A stretch of DNA of 64,000 nucleotides from Stagnimonas sp. (GTDB lineage Bacteria > Pseudomonadota > Gammaproteobacteria > Nevskiales > Nevskiaceae), in assembly GCA_030696045.1 (NCBI GenBank), contig JAUYNO010000051.1, positions 1 to 64,000 on the forward strand, read 5' to 3'. Under the pieces are notes generated by a model that was given only the letters and a program-made list of their open reading frames with translations, did no database searches and had not been told where the DNA came from. The translations under genes and the position numbers were made by a program. This document shows positions 36,746 to 44,937 of the stretch, one piece after another. Each line of letters starts with the position of its first letter. The stretch's first letter is position 1.

Positions 36746-38881
36746 ATGAGCGCAGTCCAATTCACCCTCGATGCCGACGGCATCGCCACCCTCGTCCTCG
36801 ACATGCCGGGCCGTTCGATGAACGTGCTCAACGACGAGTTGACCATCCCCTTCGGCGAGGCCATCAGTCGCATCGAAGGCGACGCCAGCATCAAGGGCGT
36901 GATCATCACCAGCGGCAAGAAGGAGTTCCTGGCCGGCGCCGACATCGAGAAGGTGTTCGCGATGACCGACCCGAAGCAGGCCTACGATCTGGCCGAAGCC
37001 TACAAGGCCTTCCTGCGCCGGCTCGAAAAATGCGGCCGGCCGGTGGTGGCGGCGCTCAACGGCACTGCGCTCGGCGGCGGGCTGGAACTGGCCCTCGCCT
37101 GCCACTACCGCGTCGCCGTCGACGACCCAAAAGCCAAGTTCGGCCTGCCGGAGGTGAAGCTGGGCCTGCTGCCCGGCGGCGGCGGCACCCAGCGCCTGCC
37201 GCGCCTGATCGGCATGCAGGCGGCGCTGCAGCCGATGCTGGAAGGCAAGGAGTTCAAGCCCAGCGAGGCCAAGATGGCCGGCTTCATCAACGAGCTGGCG
37301 AAGGACCGTGACGACATGCTCGCCAAGGCCAAGGCCTGGGCGCTGGCCAATCCCAAGGCAGTGCAGCCCTGGGACGACAAGAAATTCAAGTTCCCGGGCG
37401 GCGACTCCAAGAGTCCGGCGATGGTGCAGCTACTGGCCATCGCGCCCTCGATGGCGCATGCCAAGACCCAGGAGAACTACCCGGCCGCCGACAACATCCT
37501 GTCCTGCGTCTACGAGGGCGGTGTGGTGGATTTCGAGACCGGCTGCCGCGTCGAGTCGCGCTACTTCGCCGAGCTGGTGGTGTCGCAGGTGTCGAAGAAC
37601 ATGATCGGCACGCTGTGGTTCCAACTCAATGCCATCAACAAGGGCAAGTCGCGGCCGGATGGCTACGCCAAGTCCTCGGTGAAGAAGCTCGGTGTGCTGG
37701 GCGCCGGCATGATGGGGGCCGGCATCGCCTATGTCTCGGCCAAGGTCGGCATCGAGGTCGTGCTGCTCGACACCACGCAGGAAGCCGCCGACAAGGGCAA
37801 GGCCTACTCCACCAACCTGCTCGACAAGCAGGTCAAGAAGGGTCGCCTGACGGCTGGCGCGCGCGACGAGTTCCTGGCTCGCATCACGCCGACCACCGAC
37901 TTCGCGAAGATGGAAGGCTGTGACCTCGTCATCGAGGCTGTGTTCGAGGATCGCGGCATCAAGGCCGAGGTCACGAAGAAGACCGAGGCCGTGCTGGCCG
38001 CCTCGGCGACCTTCGCCTCCAACACCTCCACCCTGCCGATCACCGGCCTGGCGACTGCCAGTGTTCGTCCCAAGCAGTTCATCGGCCTGCACTTCTTCTC
38101 GCCGGTGGACAAGATGCCGCTGGTGGAAATCATCATGGGCGCGGAGACCTCGCCGGAGACCCTGGCGAAGGGCTTCGACTACGTGCAGCAGATCAAGAAG
38201 ACGCCCATCGTCGTCAACGATTCGCGCGGCTTCTACACCAGCCGCGTGTTCGCCACCTACATCATGGAAGGTGCCTCGCTGCTGCTCGAAGGCCAGCACC
38301 CGCGCTCGATCGAGATGGCAGGCCTGAAGGCCGGCATGCCGGTCGGCCCGCTGGCGCTGCACGACGAGGTCTCGATGTCGCTCAGCCACCACATCCTCGA
38401 ACAGACCCGCAAGGACTTCGCGGCCGAAGGAAAGGCACTACCCGAGCACCCGGCCAACGCCCTGGTCGAGAAGATGGTCAAGACGCTGGACCGTCCGGGC
38501 AAGAAGGCCGGCAAGGGCTTCTACGACTATCCGGTCGGCGGCGAGAAGCACTTGTGGAAGGGCCTCGCCAAGCAGTTCCCGCTGGCGAAGCAGCAGCTGC
38601 CGCAGCCGGAAATGATCGACCGCATGATGTACGCGCAGGCCAACGAGGCCGCCAAGTGCCATGAGGAGAATGTGGTGATGACGGTCGCCGACACCAACAT
38701 CGGCTCGATCTTCGGCTGGGGCTTCGCGCCCCACCAGGGTGGCGCGCTGCAGTTCATCAACGCCGTCGGCGTGGCGAAGTTCGTCGCGCGGAGCGAGGAG
38801 CTGGCCGCCAAGTATGGCGAGCGCTTCAGGCCGGCGGCGCTACTGAAGAAAATGGCGGCGGAAGGCAAGCGCTTCGAGTAG
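36746..38881 (+). CDS. fadB: Enoyl-CoA hydratase / 3-hydroxyacyl-CoA dehydrogenase, trifunctional-type alpha subunit
   Basis: 711 residues from MSAVQFTLDA (36746; the track extension overlaps fadA). The N-terminal crotonase domain contains GADIEKVF, ALGGGLELALACHYR and the catalytic Glu region GLPEVKLGLLPGGGGTQ. A NAD-binding domain starts at LGVLGAGMMGAGIAYV (about residue 315), and the dehydrogenase His-Glu pair is in GLHFFSPVDKMPLVEII. It performs the hydration and oxidation steps of beta-oxidation, with FadA as partner. Confidence 0.93.
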   Translation: MSAVQFTLDADGIATLVLDMPGRSMNVLNDELTIPFGEAISRIEGDASIKGVIITSGKKEFLAGADIEKVFAMTDPKQAYDLAEAYKAFLRRLEKCGRPVVAALNGTALGGGLELALACHYRVAVDDPKAKFGLPEVKLGLLPGGGGTQRLPRLIGMQAALQPMLEGKEFKPSEAKMAGFINELAKDRDDMLAKAKAWALANPKAVQPWDDKKFKFPGGDSKSPAMVQLLAIAPSMAHAKTQENYPAADNILSCVYEGGVVDFETGCRVESRYFAELVVSQVSKNMIGTLWFQLNAINKGKSRPDGYAKSSVKKLGVLGAGMMGAGIAYVSAKVGIEVVLLDTTQEAADKGKAYSTNLLDKQVKKGRLTAGARDEFLARITPTTDFAKMEGCDLVIEAVFEDRGIKAEVTKKTEAVLAASATFASNTSTLPITGLATASVRPKQFIGLHFFSPVDKMPLVEIIMGAETSPETLAKGFDYVQQIKKTPIVVNDSRGFYTSRVFATYIMEGASLLLEGQHPRSIEMAGLKAGMPVGPLALHDEVSMSLSHHILEQTRKDFAAEGKALPEHPANALVEKMVKTLDRPGKKAGKGFYDYPVGGEKHLWKGLAKQFPLAKQQLPQPEMIDRMMYAQANEAAKCHEENVVMTVADTNIGSIFGWGFAPHQGGALQFINAVGVAKFVARSEELAAKYGERFRPAALLKKMAAEGKRFE

Positions 38882-38910
38882 TTCCATGCGCCGCCGCCCC
38901 TCTCCCCTAA

Positions 38911-38974
38911 CCCCTCTCCCGCAGGCGGGAGAGGGGAATGGCGGGGTCTCCTCTCTCCCGCCTGCGGGAGAGAG
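38911..38974. repeat. Pair of REP-like palindromes
   Basis: CCCCTCTCCCGC-AG-GCGGGAGAGGGG (38911-38936) and CTCTCTCCCGC-CT-GCGGGAGAGAG (38951-38974) are two near-perfect palindromes with related sequence. They lie in the 114-bp gap between fadB and the propeller gene. The trailing GAGAGGGGG may supply the ribosome site for the next gene. This family of palindromes is dispersed in many proteobacterial genomes. Confidence 0.85.
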
Positions 38975-38995
38975 GCCGGGAGAGAGGGGGCCTCC

Positions 38996-40129
38996 ATGAT
39001 GAAGCTGCTTGGCCGACTGCTACTGGGCCTGATCACGCTGATAGCGGTGTTGTTGCTGGTGCTCAAGCTCCGCTACGGAGGCGGTCGCACCGACTTCCCG
39101 GATCGCAGCGGCCCGCCGACCCTGCCGGAATCAGCGCTCGAAGTCGTCGCCGAGCTACCGACGCCGCCCGGCAACATCGCGGTCTCGGCCGACGGCCGCG
39201 TCTTCGTCTCCCTGCACCCGGAGGCGCGGCCCAGCCAGACCCTGGTGGAACTGGTCGTCGGCAAGGCGCAACCCTGGCCGAATGCCGAGGCGCAGTCGCA
39301 ATTCACCGATGTGCTCGGCATCCGCATCGACCGCCAGCAGCGCCTGTGGACGCTCGACAACGGTGGCCATGGCGCCAAGCCGGTGAAGCTGACCGCCTTC
39401 GATGTCGCCAGCGGCAAAGTGGTCCGCGAGATCGTGTTCGACCGGTCGCTCGCAGGCCTGGGCTCGCATTACAACGACCTGCAGGTTTCCTCCGACGGCA
39501 GCACCATCTACATCGCCGACGCCAGCTTCTTCGGCCTCAATCCGGCGCTGGTGGTGGTCGATGTCGCCAGCGGCAAGGCACGCCGCCTTCTGGAGCGGCA
39601 TGTCTCGGTGACGCCCGAGAAATACATCCCGGTAGTCCAGGGTCGCCGGATGGAAGCCTTCGGCCTGGTCGCGATCCGCCCCGGCGTCGATTCCATCGCG
39701 CTCTCGCGCAACGACCAGTGGCTGTACTACGCGCCGATCACCAGCGAACGCCTCTACCGCATCCACACAGCGGATCTGCGCAACGAGGCGCTCGGCCCTG
39801 AGCAGCTCGCGGGACAGGTCGAGACCCTGGCGGCCAAGACCATGTCGGACGGCATTACCAGCGACGACCAGGGCCGCATCTATCTCTCCGATCTCGAACA
39901 TTCGGCCATCGTCCGCTACGCGCCCGACACCGGCGCGATGGAGACGCTGATCAAGACCGACCGGCTTCGCTGGCCGGATGGCTTCTCGTTCGGCCCGGAG
40001 GGCTGGCTCTATGTCACCGGCTCCGCACTGCATCAGGTCATCGGTCTGCCGCCTTCCAGCGTCGCCGAACACGCGCCGTATCCGGTGTTCCGCTTTCAGC
40101 CTGGCGCAAGCGCCGCAGCCGGACACTGA
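38996..40129 (+). CDS. Membrane-anchored six-bladed beta-propeller, MRJP/yellow-like family
   Basis: 377 residues. An N-terminal hydrophobic helix (LGLITLIAVLLLVLKL) serves as membrane anchor with the rest probably in the periplasm. The propeller region (LPTPPGNIAVSADGRVFVSL, GSHYNDLQVSSDGSTIYIAD, DGITSDDQGRIYLSD, RWPDGFSFGPEGWLYV) matches the major royal jelly/yellow protein family, related to SMP-30 lactonases. The reaction is unknown; bacterial members are often annotated as dopachrome-tautomerase-related. Its position between fadB and fadE suggests a role in lipid or lactone handling, which is inference. Confidence 0.82.
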   Translation: MMKLLGRLLLGLITLIAVLLLVLKLRYGGGRTDFPDRSGPPTLPESALEVVAELPTPPGNIAVSADGRVFVSLHPEARPSQTLVELVVGKAQPWPNAEAQSQFTDVLGIRIDRQQRLWTLDNGGHGAKPVKLTAFDVASGKVVREIVFDRSLAGLGSHYNDLQVSSDGSTIYIADASFFGLNPALVVVDVASGKARRLLERHVSVTPEKYIPVVQGRRMEAFGLVAIRPGVDSIALSRNDQWLYYAPITSERLYRIHTADLRNEALGPEQLAGQVETLAAKTMSDGITSDDQGRIYLSDLEHSAIVRYAPDTGAMETLIKTDRLRWPDGFSFGPEGWLYVTGSALHQVIGLPPSSVAEHAPYPVFRFQPGASAAAGH

Positions 40130-40161
40130 ATCCAGTTTCATTTCCACTTAGGAGCAACGCC

Positions 40162-42429
40162 ATGTTCGGTCTACTGATGAACTGGATGAAGTCCAACAAG
40201 ATGCTGCCGCAGATTTCCGACACCGAGCGCCAGGCGCTGGAAGCCGGTTCGGTGTGGATCGACGGTGAAATCTTCGGCGGCAATCCCGACTTCAAGAAGA
40301 TGCTCGCCGAGGCCTACTCGCGGGTCTCTCCGGAGGAGCAGGCCTTCCTCGACGGGCCGGTGGAAGAGCTGTTGCGCATGGTCGACCGCTACGAGATCAA
40401 CCGCACCAAGCGGGTGCCGCCGGAGCTGCTGGAATTCATGAAGCAGCAGGGCTTCTTCAGCTTCCTGATCGACAAGAAGTACGGCGGCCTGAAGTTCTCC
40501 AAGCTGGCCATCTCCACCATCATGGCCAAGGTCACCTCGTACAACGCCGGAGTCGGCACCTATGTGGTGATTCCGAACACCCTGGGCGCGGCCGAGCTGA
40601 TCATCCACTACGGCACCGAGGCGCAGAAGGATCACTACCTGCCCAAGCTGGCGCGCGGCGAATACATCCCCTGCTTCGGCCTGACCGAACCCACCGCCGG
40701 TTCCGACGCCGCCAGCATCAAGGCCGAGGGCGAGGTGTTCCGCGATGTCGATGGCGAGATCAAGATCCGGCTCAACTTCCGCAAGCGCTACATCACGCTG
40801 GCACCGGTCGCAAATCTGGTGACCCTGGCCTGCAAGCTGCTCGATCCGCAGGAGCTGCTCGGCAAGGGCAAGGAACCGGGCATCACCTGCCTGATGATCC
40901 ACAAGGGCACGCCGGGTTTCAGCAGCGGCGATCACCACATGCCGATCGGCGATGCCTTCGACAACGGCCCGCTCTACGGCAAGGACGTGGTGGTGCCGGC
41001 CGGCAACATCATCGGCGGCGTCGAACGCGCCGGCCAGGGCTGGAAGATGCTGATGGAGCAGTTGGCCGGCGGTCGCGCGGTATCGCTGCCGGCCGGTGCG
41101 GTCGGCGGCGCCAAGGCGGTCGCGGCCGCCACTGGCGCCTACTCGATGGTGCGCCAGCAGTTCGGCATTCCGATTGGCCGCATGGAAGGCGTCGAGGACA
41201 AGGTCGGCAAGATCGCGGCCTTGAGCTATCTGCTCGAAGCCACGCGGGTGTTCGGCTGCTCAGCGCTCGACGCCGGCCAGGAACCGCCGGTGACGTCCGC
41301 GGTGATGAAGGCCTACGCCACCGAGATCAGCAGGCAGCTGATCGTCGATGGCATGGACGTGTTCAGCGGTGCCGGCGTCATGCAGGGGCCGAACAACATC
41401 CTCGGCGTCGGCTACTCGACCGCACCGGTCGGCGTGACGGTCGAGGGCGCCAACATCATGACCCGCACCCTGATCGTGTTCGGCCAGGGCGCCATCCGCT
41501 GCCACCCGCATGCGCTGGAAGTGGTGCACGGAGTCGAGGAGGGCGATGTCGCCAAGTTCCGCAAGCACCTGCTGGGCTGGTTCGGCCACGTCATCGCCGG
41601 TTTCGCTCGAACGGTCGTGCGCGGCCTGACGCGCGGCTGGACGGTGTCGGTACCCGATGTCGCGCCAGAGACCAAGACCTATTACCGCCGGCTCGGCTGG
41701 GCGGCGGCGCGCTACGGCCTGTTCACCGATCTCGCGATGTTCGCCATCGGCGGCAAGCTGAAGGCGCGCGGCAAGCTCACCGGCCGCTACGCCGATGCCC
41801 TGGCCTGGCAACTGCTGGGCTTCTCGGCGCTGCGCCGCTTCGAGGCCGAGGGCCGGCGCCAGGAGGATCTGCCACTGGTGCAGTACGCGCTCGACTATTC
41901 GCTGACCCAGGTACAGCAGGCCTTTGAGGGCATCGTCGCCAACTTCGACGGCGTGCTGGGCTCGCTGATGCGCGTCTTCGTCACGCCAGGCCTGCGCCTG
42001 AATCCGATCGGCACCTTGCCGACCGATGCGATCAGCAGCGCCGCTGCACTCACCATCCAAAGCCACAACGCGCAGTTCCGCCGCCTGACCGAGTACGTGT
42101 TCGCGCCGCAGGAGAGCGCCGGCGGCATGGGCCGCCTGCTGCGCGCCTTCCGCCTGGGCACCGAGGTGCAGCCTATCCTGGCGAAGATCCACGAGGCCCA
42201 GAAGGCCCGCAAACTGCCGCGCGGGCAGGTCGAGGACCTGGCCGGCGAGGCCGCGCACCAGGGCGTCATCAGCCGCGAGGAGGCCAACCAGATTGCCGCC
42301 TCGCTGGCGGCGCGCCTCGATGCCATCGAGGTCGATGTGTTCAAGCCCGAGCAGTACTTCGTCGACAGCAAGGGCGATGCCGGCATCTACTTCGGGGCAC
42401 CCGAGCACAAGCTGGTCGTCAACGGCTGA
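40162..42429 (+). CDS. fadE: Acyl-CoA dehydrogenase, FadE type
   Basis: 755 residues from MFGLLMNWMK. The FadE family is longer than ordinary acyl-CoA dehydrogenases (about 380 residues) because of a C-terminal DUF1974 domain, which is present here (from about residue 480). The FAD-dependent core shows CFGLTEPTAGSDAASI, KRYITLAPVANLV and EGANIMTRTLIVFGQGAIRCHP. It introduces the first double bond in beta-oxidation. E. coli FadE has an N-terminal hydrophobic segment; here only a short one (MFGLLMNWM) is visible. A terminator follows. Confidence 0.94.
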   Translation: MFGLLMNWMKSNKMLPQISDTERQALEAGSVWIDGEIFGGNPDFKKMLAEAYSRVSPEEQAFLDGPVEELLRMVDRYEINRTKRVPPELLEFMKQQGFFSFLIDKKYGGLKFSKLAISTIMAKVTSYNAGVGTYVVIPNTLGAAELIIHYGTEAQKDHYLPKLARGEYIPCFGLTEPTAGSDAASIKAEGEVFRDVDGEIKIRLNFRKRYITLAPVANLVTLACKLLDPQELLGKGKEPGITCLMIHKGTPGFSSGDHHMPIGDAFDNGPLYGKDVVVPAGNIIGGVERAGQGWKMLMEQLAGGRAVSLPAGAVGGAKAVAAATGAYSMVRQQFGIPIGRMEGVEDKVGKIAALSYLLEATRVFGCSALDAGQEPPVTSAVMKAYATEISRQLIVDGMDVFSGAGVMQGPNNILGVGYSTAPVGVTVEGANIMTRTLIVFGQGAIRCHPHALEVVHGVEEGDVAKFRKHLLGWFGHVIAGFARTVVRGLTRGWTVSVPDVAPETKTYYRRLGWAAARYGLFTDLAMFAIGGKLKARGKLTGRYADALAWQLLGFSALRRFEAEGRRQEDLPLVQYALDYSLTQVQQAFEGIVANFDGVLGSLMRVFVTPGLRLNPIGTLPTDAISSAAALTIQSHNAQFRRLTEYVFAPQESAGGMGRLLRAFRLGTEVQPILAKIHEAQKARKLPRGQVEDLAGEAAHQGVISREEANQIAASLAARLDAIEVDVFKPEQYFVDSKGDAGIYFGAPEHKLVVNG

Positions 42430-42447
42430 TCGCCTGCCTTAACCCGA

Positions 42448-42476
42448 AGCCCGCCCCAGGACAGGGCGGGCTTTTT
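42448..42476 (+). terminator. Intrinsic terminator after fadE
   Basis: AGCCCGCCC and GGGCGGGCT form a 9-bp stem with a 7-base loop followed by TTTT. It ends only 14 bases before the next start codon, so the CoA transferase gene may be reached only by read-through or from a promoter inside fadE. Confidence 0.85.
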
Positions 42477-42489
42477 CCATGGAGTCACC

Positions 42490-43584
42490 ATGAATCCCCT
42501 GCTGCAAGGCCTCACCGTCCTCGACCTGTCCCGACTGCTGCCCGGCCCCTACTGCACGCTGACCCTGGCGCAACTGGGCGCCACCATCATCAAGGTCGAG
42601 GAACCGGGCACCGGCGACTACACACGGCTGCTGTCGCCGGAGCTGTTCGCGCTGGTCAATCGCGGCAAGCAATCGGTCACCCTGGATCTCAAGAAGCCGA
42701 CCGATCAGGCCAAGCTGCATGCGCTGGCGAAGACCGCCGACGTGCTGCTGGAGTCGTTCCGGCCGGGCGTGATGGACAAGCTCGGCTGCGGCTACGAGAC
42801 GCTGAAGGCCATCAATCCGAAGCTGGTCTATTGCGCGCTCACCGGCTACGGCCAGACCGGCCCGCTGCGCGACGCCGCCGGCCATGACATGAACTACTGC
42901 GGCTACGCCGGCGTGCTCGACCAGACCGGCGCCGCCGGCGGCCCGCCGACCTTGTCGAACTTCCAGATCGCCGACCTCGCCGGCGGTGCGCTGACGGCGG
43001 CGCTGGGCATCCTCGCCGCCGTGCACGGCGCGCGCAGCTCCGGCCTGGGCTGCTTCGTCGATGCCGCCATGCTTGACGGCACGCTCGCGCTGCAAGCGGT
43101 AACCACCGCCACCCAGCGCACGCTCGGCCACGCCAATCCGCGCGGTGGCGACATGCTCAGCGGTGCGCTGCCCAACTACAGCACTTATGAGTGCGCGGAC
43201 GGCAAATATCTCGCAGTCGGCGCACTGGAGCAGAAGTTCTTCCTGGCCTTCTGCGCCGCCGTCGGCCGACCGGACATCGCCAAGGGCCGTCTCACGCCCG
43301 GGCCCGGCGGCGATGCAACCCGCGCCGCCATGACCGACCTGATCCGGAGCAAGCCCCGCGACCAGTGGGCCGCTGAACTGGCCAAGGCCGACTGCTGCGT
43401 GACGCCGATCCTGAGCCCCGACGAAGCCCTACAGGGCGCTCAGGTCGTGGCGCGCGGCATCGTCGAGCAGGCCGGCGGCAAGCCGGCGCTGGGCTCGGCC
43501 CTGGTATTCGATGGCCAGCGCCCGGCACCGCTGGCGGACGCTCCCGCGCTGGGCGCGCACAACGCCCCGGTGCTGGGTAAGTAA
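42490..43584 (+). CDS. CaiB/BaiF family CoA transferase, alpha-methylacyl-CoA racemase-like
   Basis: 364 residues; GGAG precedes the ATG. Family III CoA-transferase fold with VLDLSRLLPGPYCTLTLAQLGA and the VNRGKQSVTLDLKK segment. GHDMNYCGYAGVL contains the Asp expected as nucleophile or racemase base; that pattern (GHDxNY) is closer to alpha-methylacyl-CoA racemase than to carnitine CoA-transferase. If it is a racemase it would let 2-methyl-branched acyl-CoA enter FadE/FadB, which fits the island. Confidence 0.87.
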   Translation: MNPLLQGLTVLDLSRLLPGPYCTLTLAQLGATIIKVEEPGTGDYTRLLSPELFALVNRGKQSVTLDLKKPTDQAKLHALAKTADVLLESFRPGVMDKLGCGYETLKAINPKLVYCALTGYGQTGPLRDAAGHDMNYCGYAGVLDQTGAAGGPPTLSNFQIADLAGGALTAALGILAAVHGARSSGLGCFVDAAMLDGTLALQAVTTATQRTLGHANPRGGDMLSGALPNYSTYECADGKYLAVGALEQKFFLAFCAAVGRPDIAKGRLTPGPGGDATRAAMTDLIRSKPRDQWAAELAKADCCVTPILSPDEALQGAQVVARGIVEQAGGKPALGSALVFDGQRPAPLADAPALGAHNAPVLGK

Positions 43585-43586
43585 GC

Positions 43587-44801
43587 CTAGGGCTTGCGGT
43601 CGTCGCTCTCGCCGCTGGCACCCGGGCCGCGATCCGGCTCGGATTCGCCCACCACGGGCGGCACGAACTGGTGCGGGCTGGCCGGCGTCTGTTCCCAGCC
43701 GCGCGGCGGCGGCGGTGAGCCCGGGAACACCTGCTGGAGCGGCAGCCGCGCCAGGCTGTCCTGGCTCAGTGAGCCGAAGTACAGCCAGGGGCCCCATTCC
43801 TCGACGCTGGTGATCGGCGCGTAGGCGTCCCTGCCCTGGTCCTGCAGATTGGCGATCACCTTGCCGTCCAGATCCAGGCCCAGCACCCAGGCCTTGTCGC
43901 CGGACCGCACCTGCAGCGCCCGTGGCAGCCGTGCCACGATCTTCTTCAGCCAGGCCGGGCCGGGCAGCAAGCGATCCAGCGTGGCATCGCGCGGGGCGAA
44001 CAGCGCCACCCAGAAGCGCCCCTTGTCGGAGTAGCTGAGGTTGTCCGGCATGCCGGGCAGATTGTCGATGAAAATATCGCTGGTGCCGGCCTTGTCGCCC
44101 TTCAGCCAGTAGCGGGTGATGCGATAGGCGCTGGTCTCGTTGACCAGGACATAGGCGTCGTCCGGGCCGACGGCGACGCCGTTGGCGAAGTGCAGACCGC
44201 TCAACAGCACCTTGGTCTCGCCGCTGACGGCGTCGTACTCGATCAGCCGTCCGGTGCCCCGGTGTTCGAGCACCTCGTTCATCATGTCCTCGTAGGAGTA
44301 GACGCTGACATCGGTGAAGTAGATCTTCTGGTCCAGCCGGGTGTTGTCGGCGTCGTCGGCGAAGCGCACCGGCGCGCCGCCGGCGGCGGTGACCAGGGAT
44401 TTCGGCGTCGGCGTACTGCCAACTTCGATCAGGCCCTTGTAGGCATCGGCGATCACCAGCCCCCCGCGCGGCCCAAAGGTCACGCCCAGCGGACGGCCGC
44501 CCTCGGACACCGCCAGCTCCTGGTAGCTGGAGCCATTGGCGGAGTAGGTGACGATGCGGCCATCGGCGTAGCCGGCATAGCTGCGGCCGGCCGCATCGAC
44601 GGCGATACCCTCGGGGCCGATACCGACACCGACGCCGAAACGCTGTACCGCCTTCAGGGCCTCGTTGGGGGCGTAGACACCGGTCGCCGCCGGGGCGGGC
44701 GGCGGCGTCCAGGCCACGGGCTGGATCGGCGTCGGCCACAACAGCAGGTAAGCCAGCAACAGCAGGGACAGGGCGAGAGCGGCGCGTATCGCGGATTTCA
44801 T
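43587..44801 (-). CDS. Strictosidine-synthase-like / SMP-30-type beta-propeller, membrane anchored
   Basis: 404 residues from MKSAIRAALA (44801). An N-terminal helix (LALSLLLLAYLLLWP) anchors the protein. The propeller has GPEGIAVDAAGRSYAGYADGRI, KIYFTDVSVYSYED, LIEYDAVSGETKVLLSGLHF-ANGVAVGPD and NLPGMPDNLSYSDKGRFWVA, the pattern of the strictosidine synthase/APMAP group. A Pro/Gly/Glu-rich tail of about 45 residues ends the protein. Many bacterial members hydrolyse lactones or esters, so an arylesterase or lactonase role is possible. It ends 2 bases from the convergent CoA transferase stop. Confidence 0.85.
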   Translation of the reverse strand: MKSAIRAALALSLLLLAYLLLWPTPIQPVAWTPPPAPAATGVYAPNEALKAVQRFGVGVGIGPEGIAVDAAGRSYAGYADGRIVTYSANGSSYQELAVSEGGRPLGVTFGPRGGLVIADAYKGLIEVGSTPTPKSLVTAAGGAPVRFADDADNTRLDQKIYFTDVSVYSYEDMMNEVLEHRGTGRLIEYDAVSGETKVLLSGLHFANGVAVGPDDAYVLVNETSAYRITRYWLKGDKAGTSDIFIDNLPGMPDNLSYSDKGRFWVALFAPRDATLDRLLPGPAWLKKIVARLPRALQVRSGDKAWVLGLDLDGKVIANLQDQGRDAYAPITSVEEWGPWLYFGSLSQDSLARLPLQQVFPGSPPPPRGWEQTPASPHQFVPPVVGESEPDRGPGASGESDDRKP

Positions 44802-44894
44802 GCAGGGGAGCCTGGGCTTCGGGGCAGTGGCGACAGTATCTCGCCGGGAACGCCGCATCATAACGGTGCGGTGAGTCCGCCTTCATGCGGTAAC

Positions 44895-44909
44895 ATGCGG
44901 AAAACGCAT
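44895..44909. promoter_or_regulatory. Palindromic operator candidate upstream of the acyl-CoA ligase
   Basis: ATGCG-GAAAA-CGCAT is a 5-bp inverted repeat with a 5-base centre; CATGCGG is also repeated directly just upstream (44884). It lies 28 bases before the ATG, where a repressor would block initiation. No match to a known consensus can be asserted. Confidence 0.35.
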
Positions 44910-44937
44910 TCAATTAACGCCCTTTCCGGAGGATTCA

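Noticed and set aside
38527-39066. 179-residue minus-strand ORF crossing the REP palindromes
   Set aside because: It is built from the palindrome (RHSPLPPAGEGLGERG-type peptide seen across many genomes) and antisense FadB.
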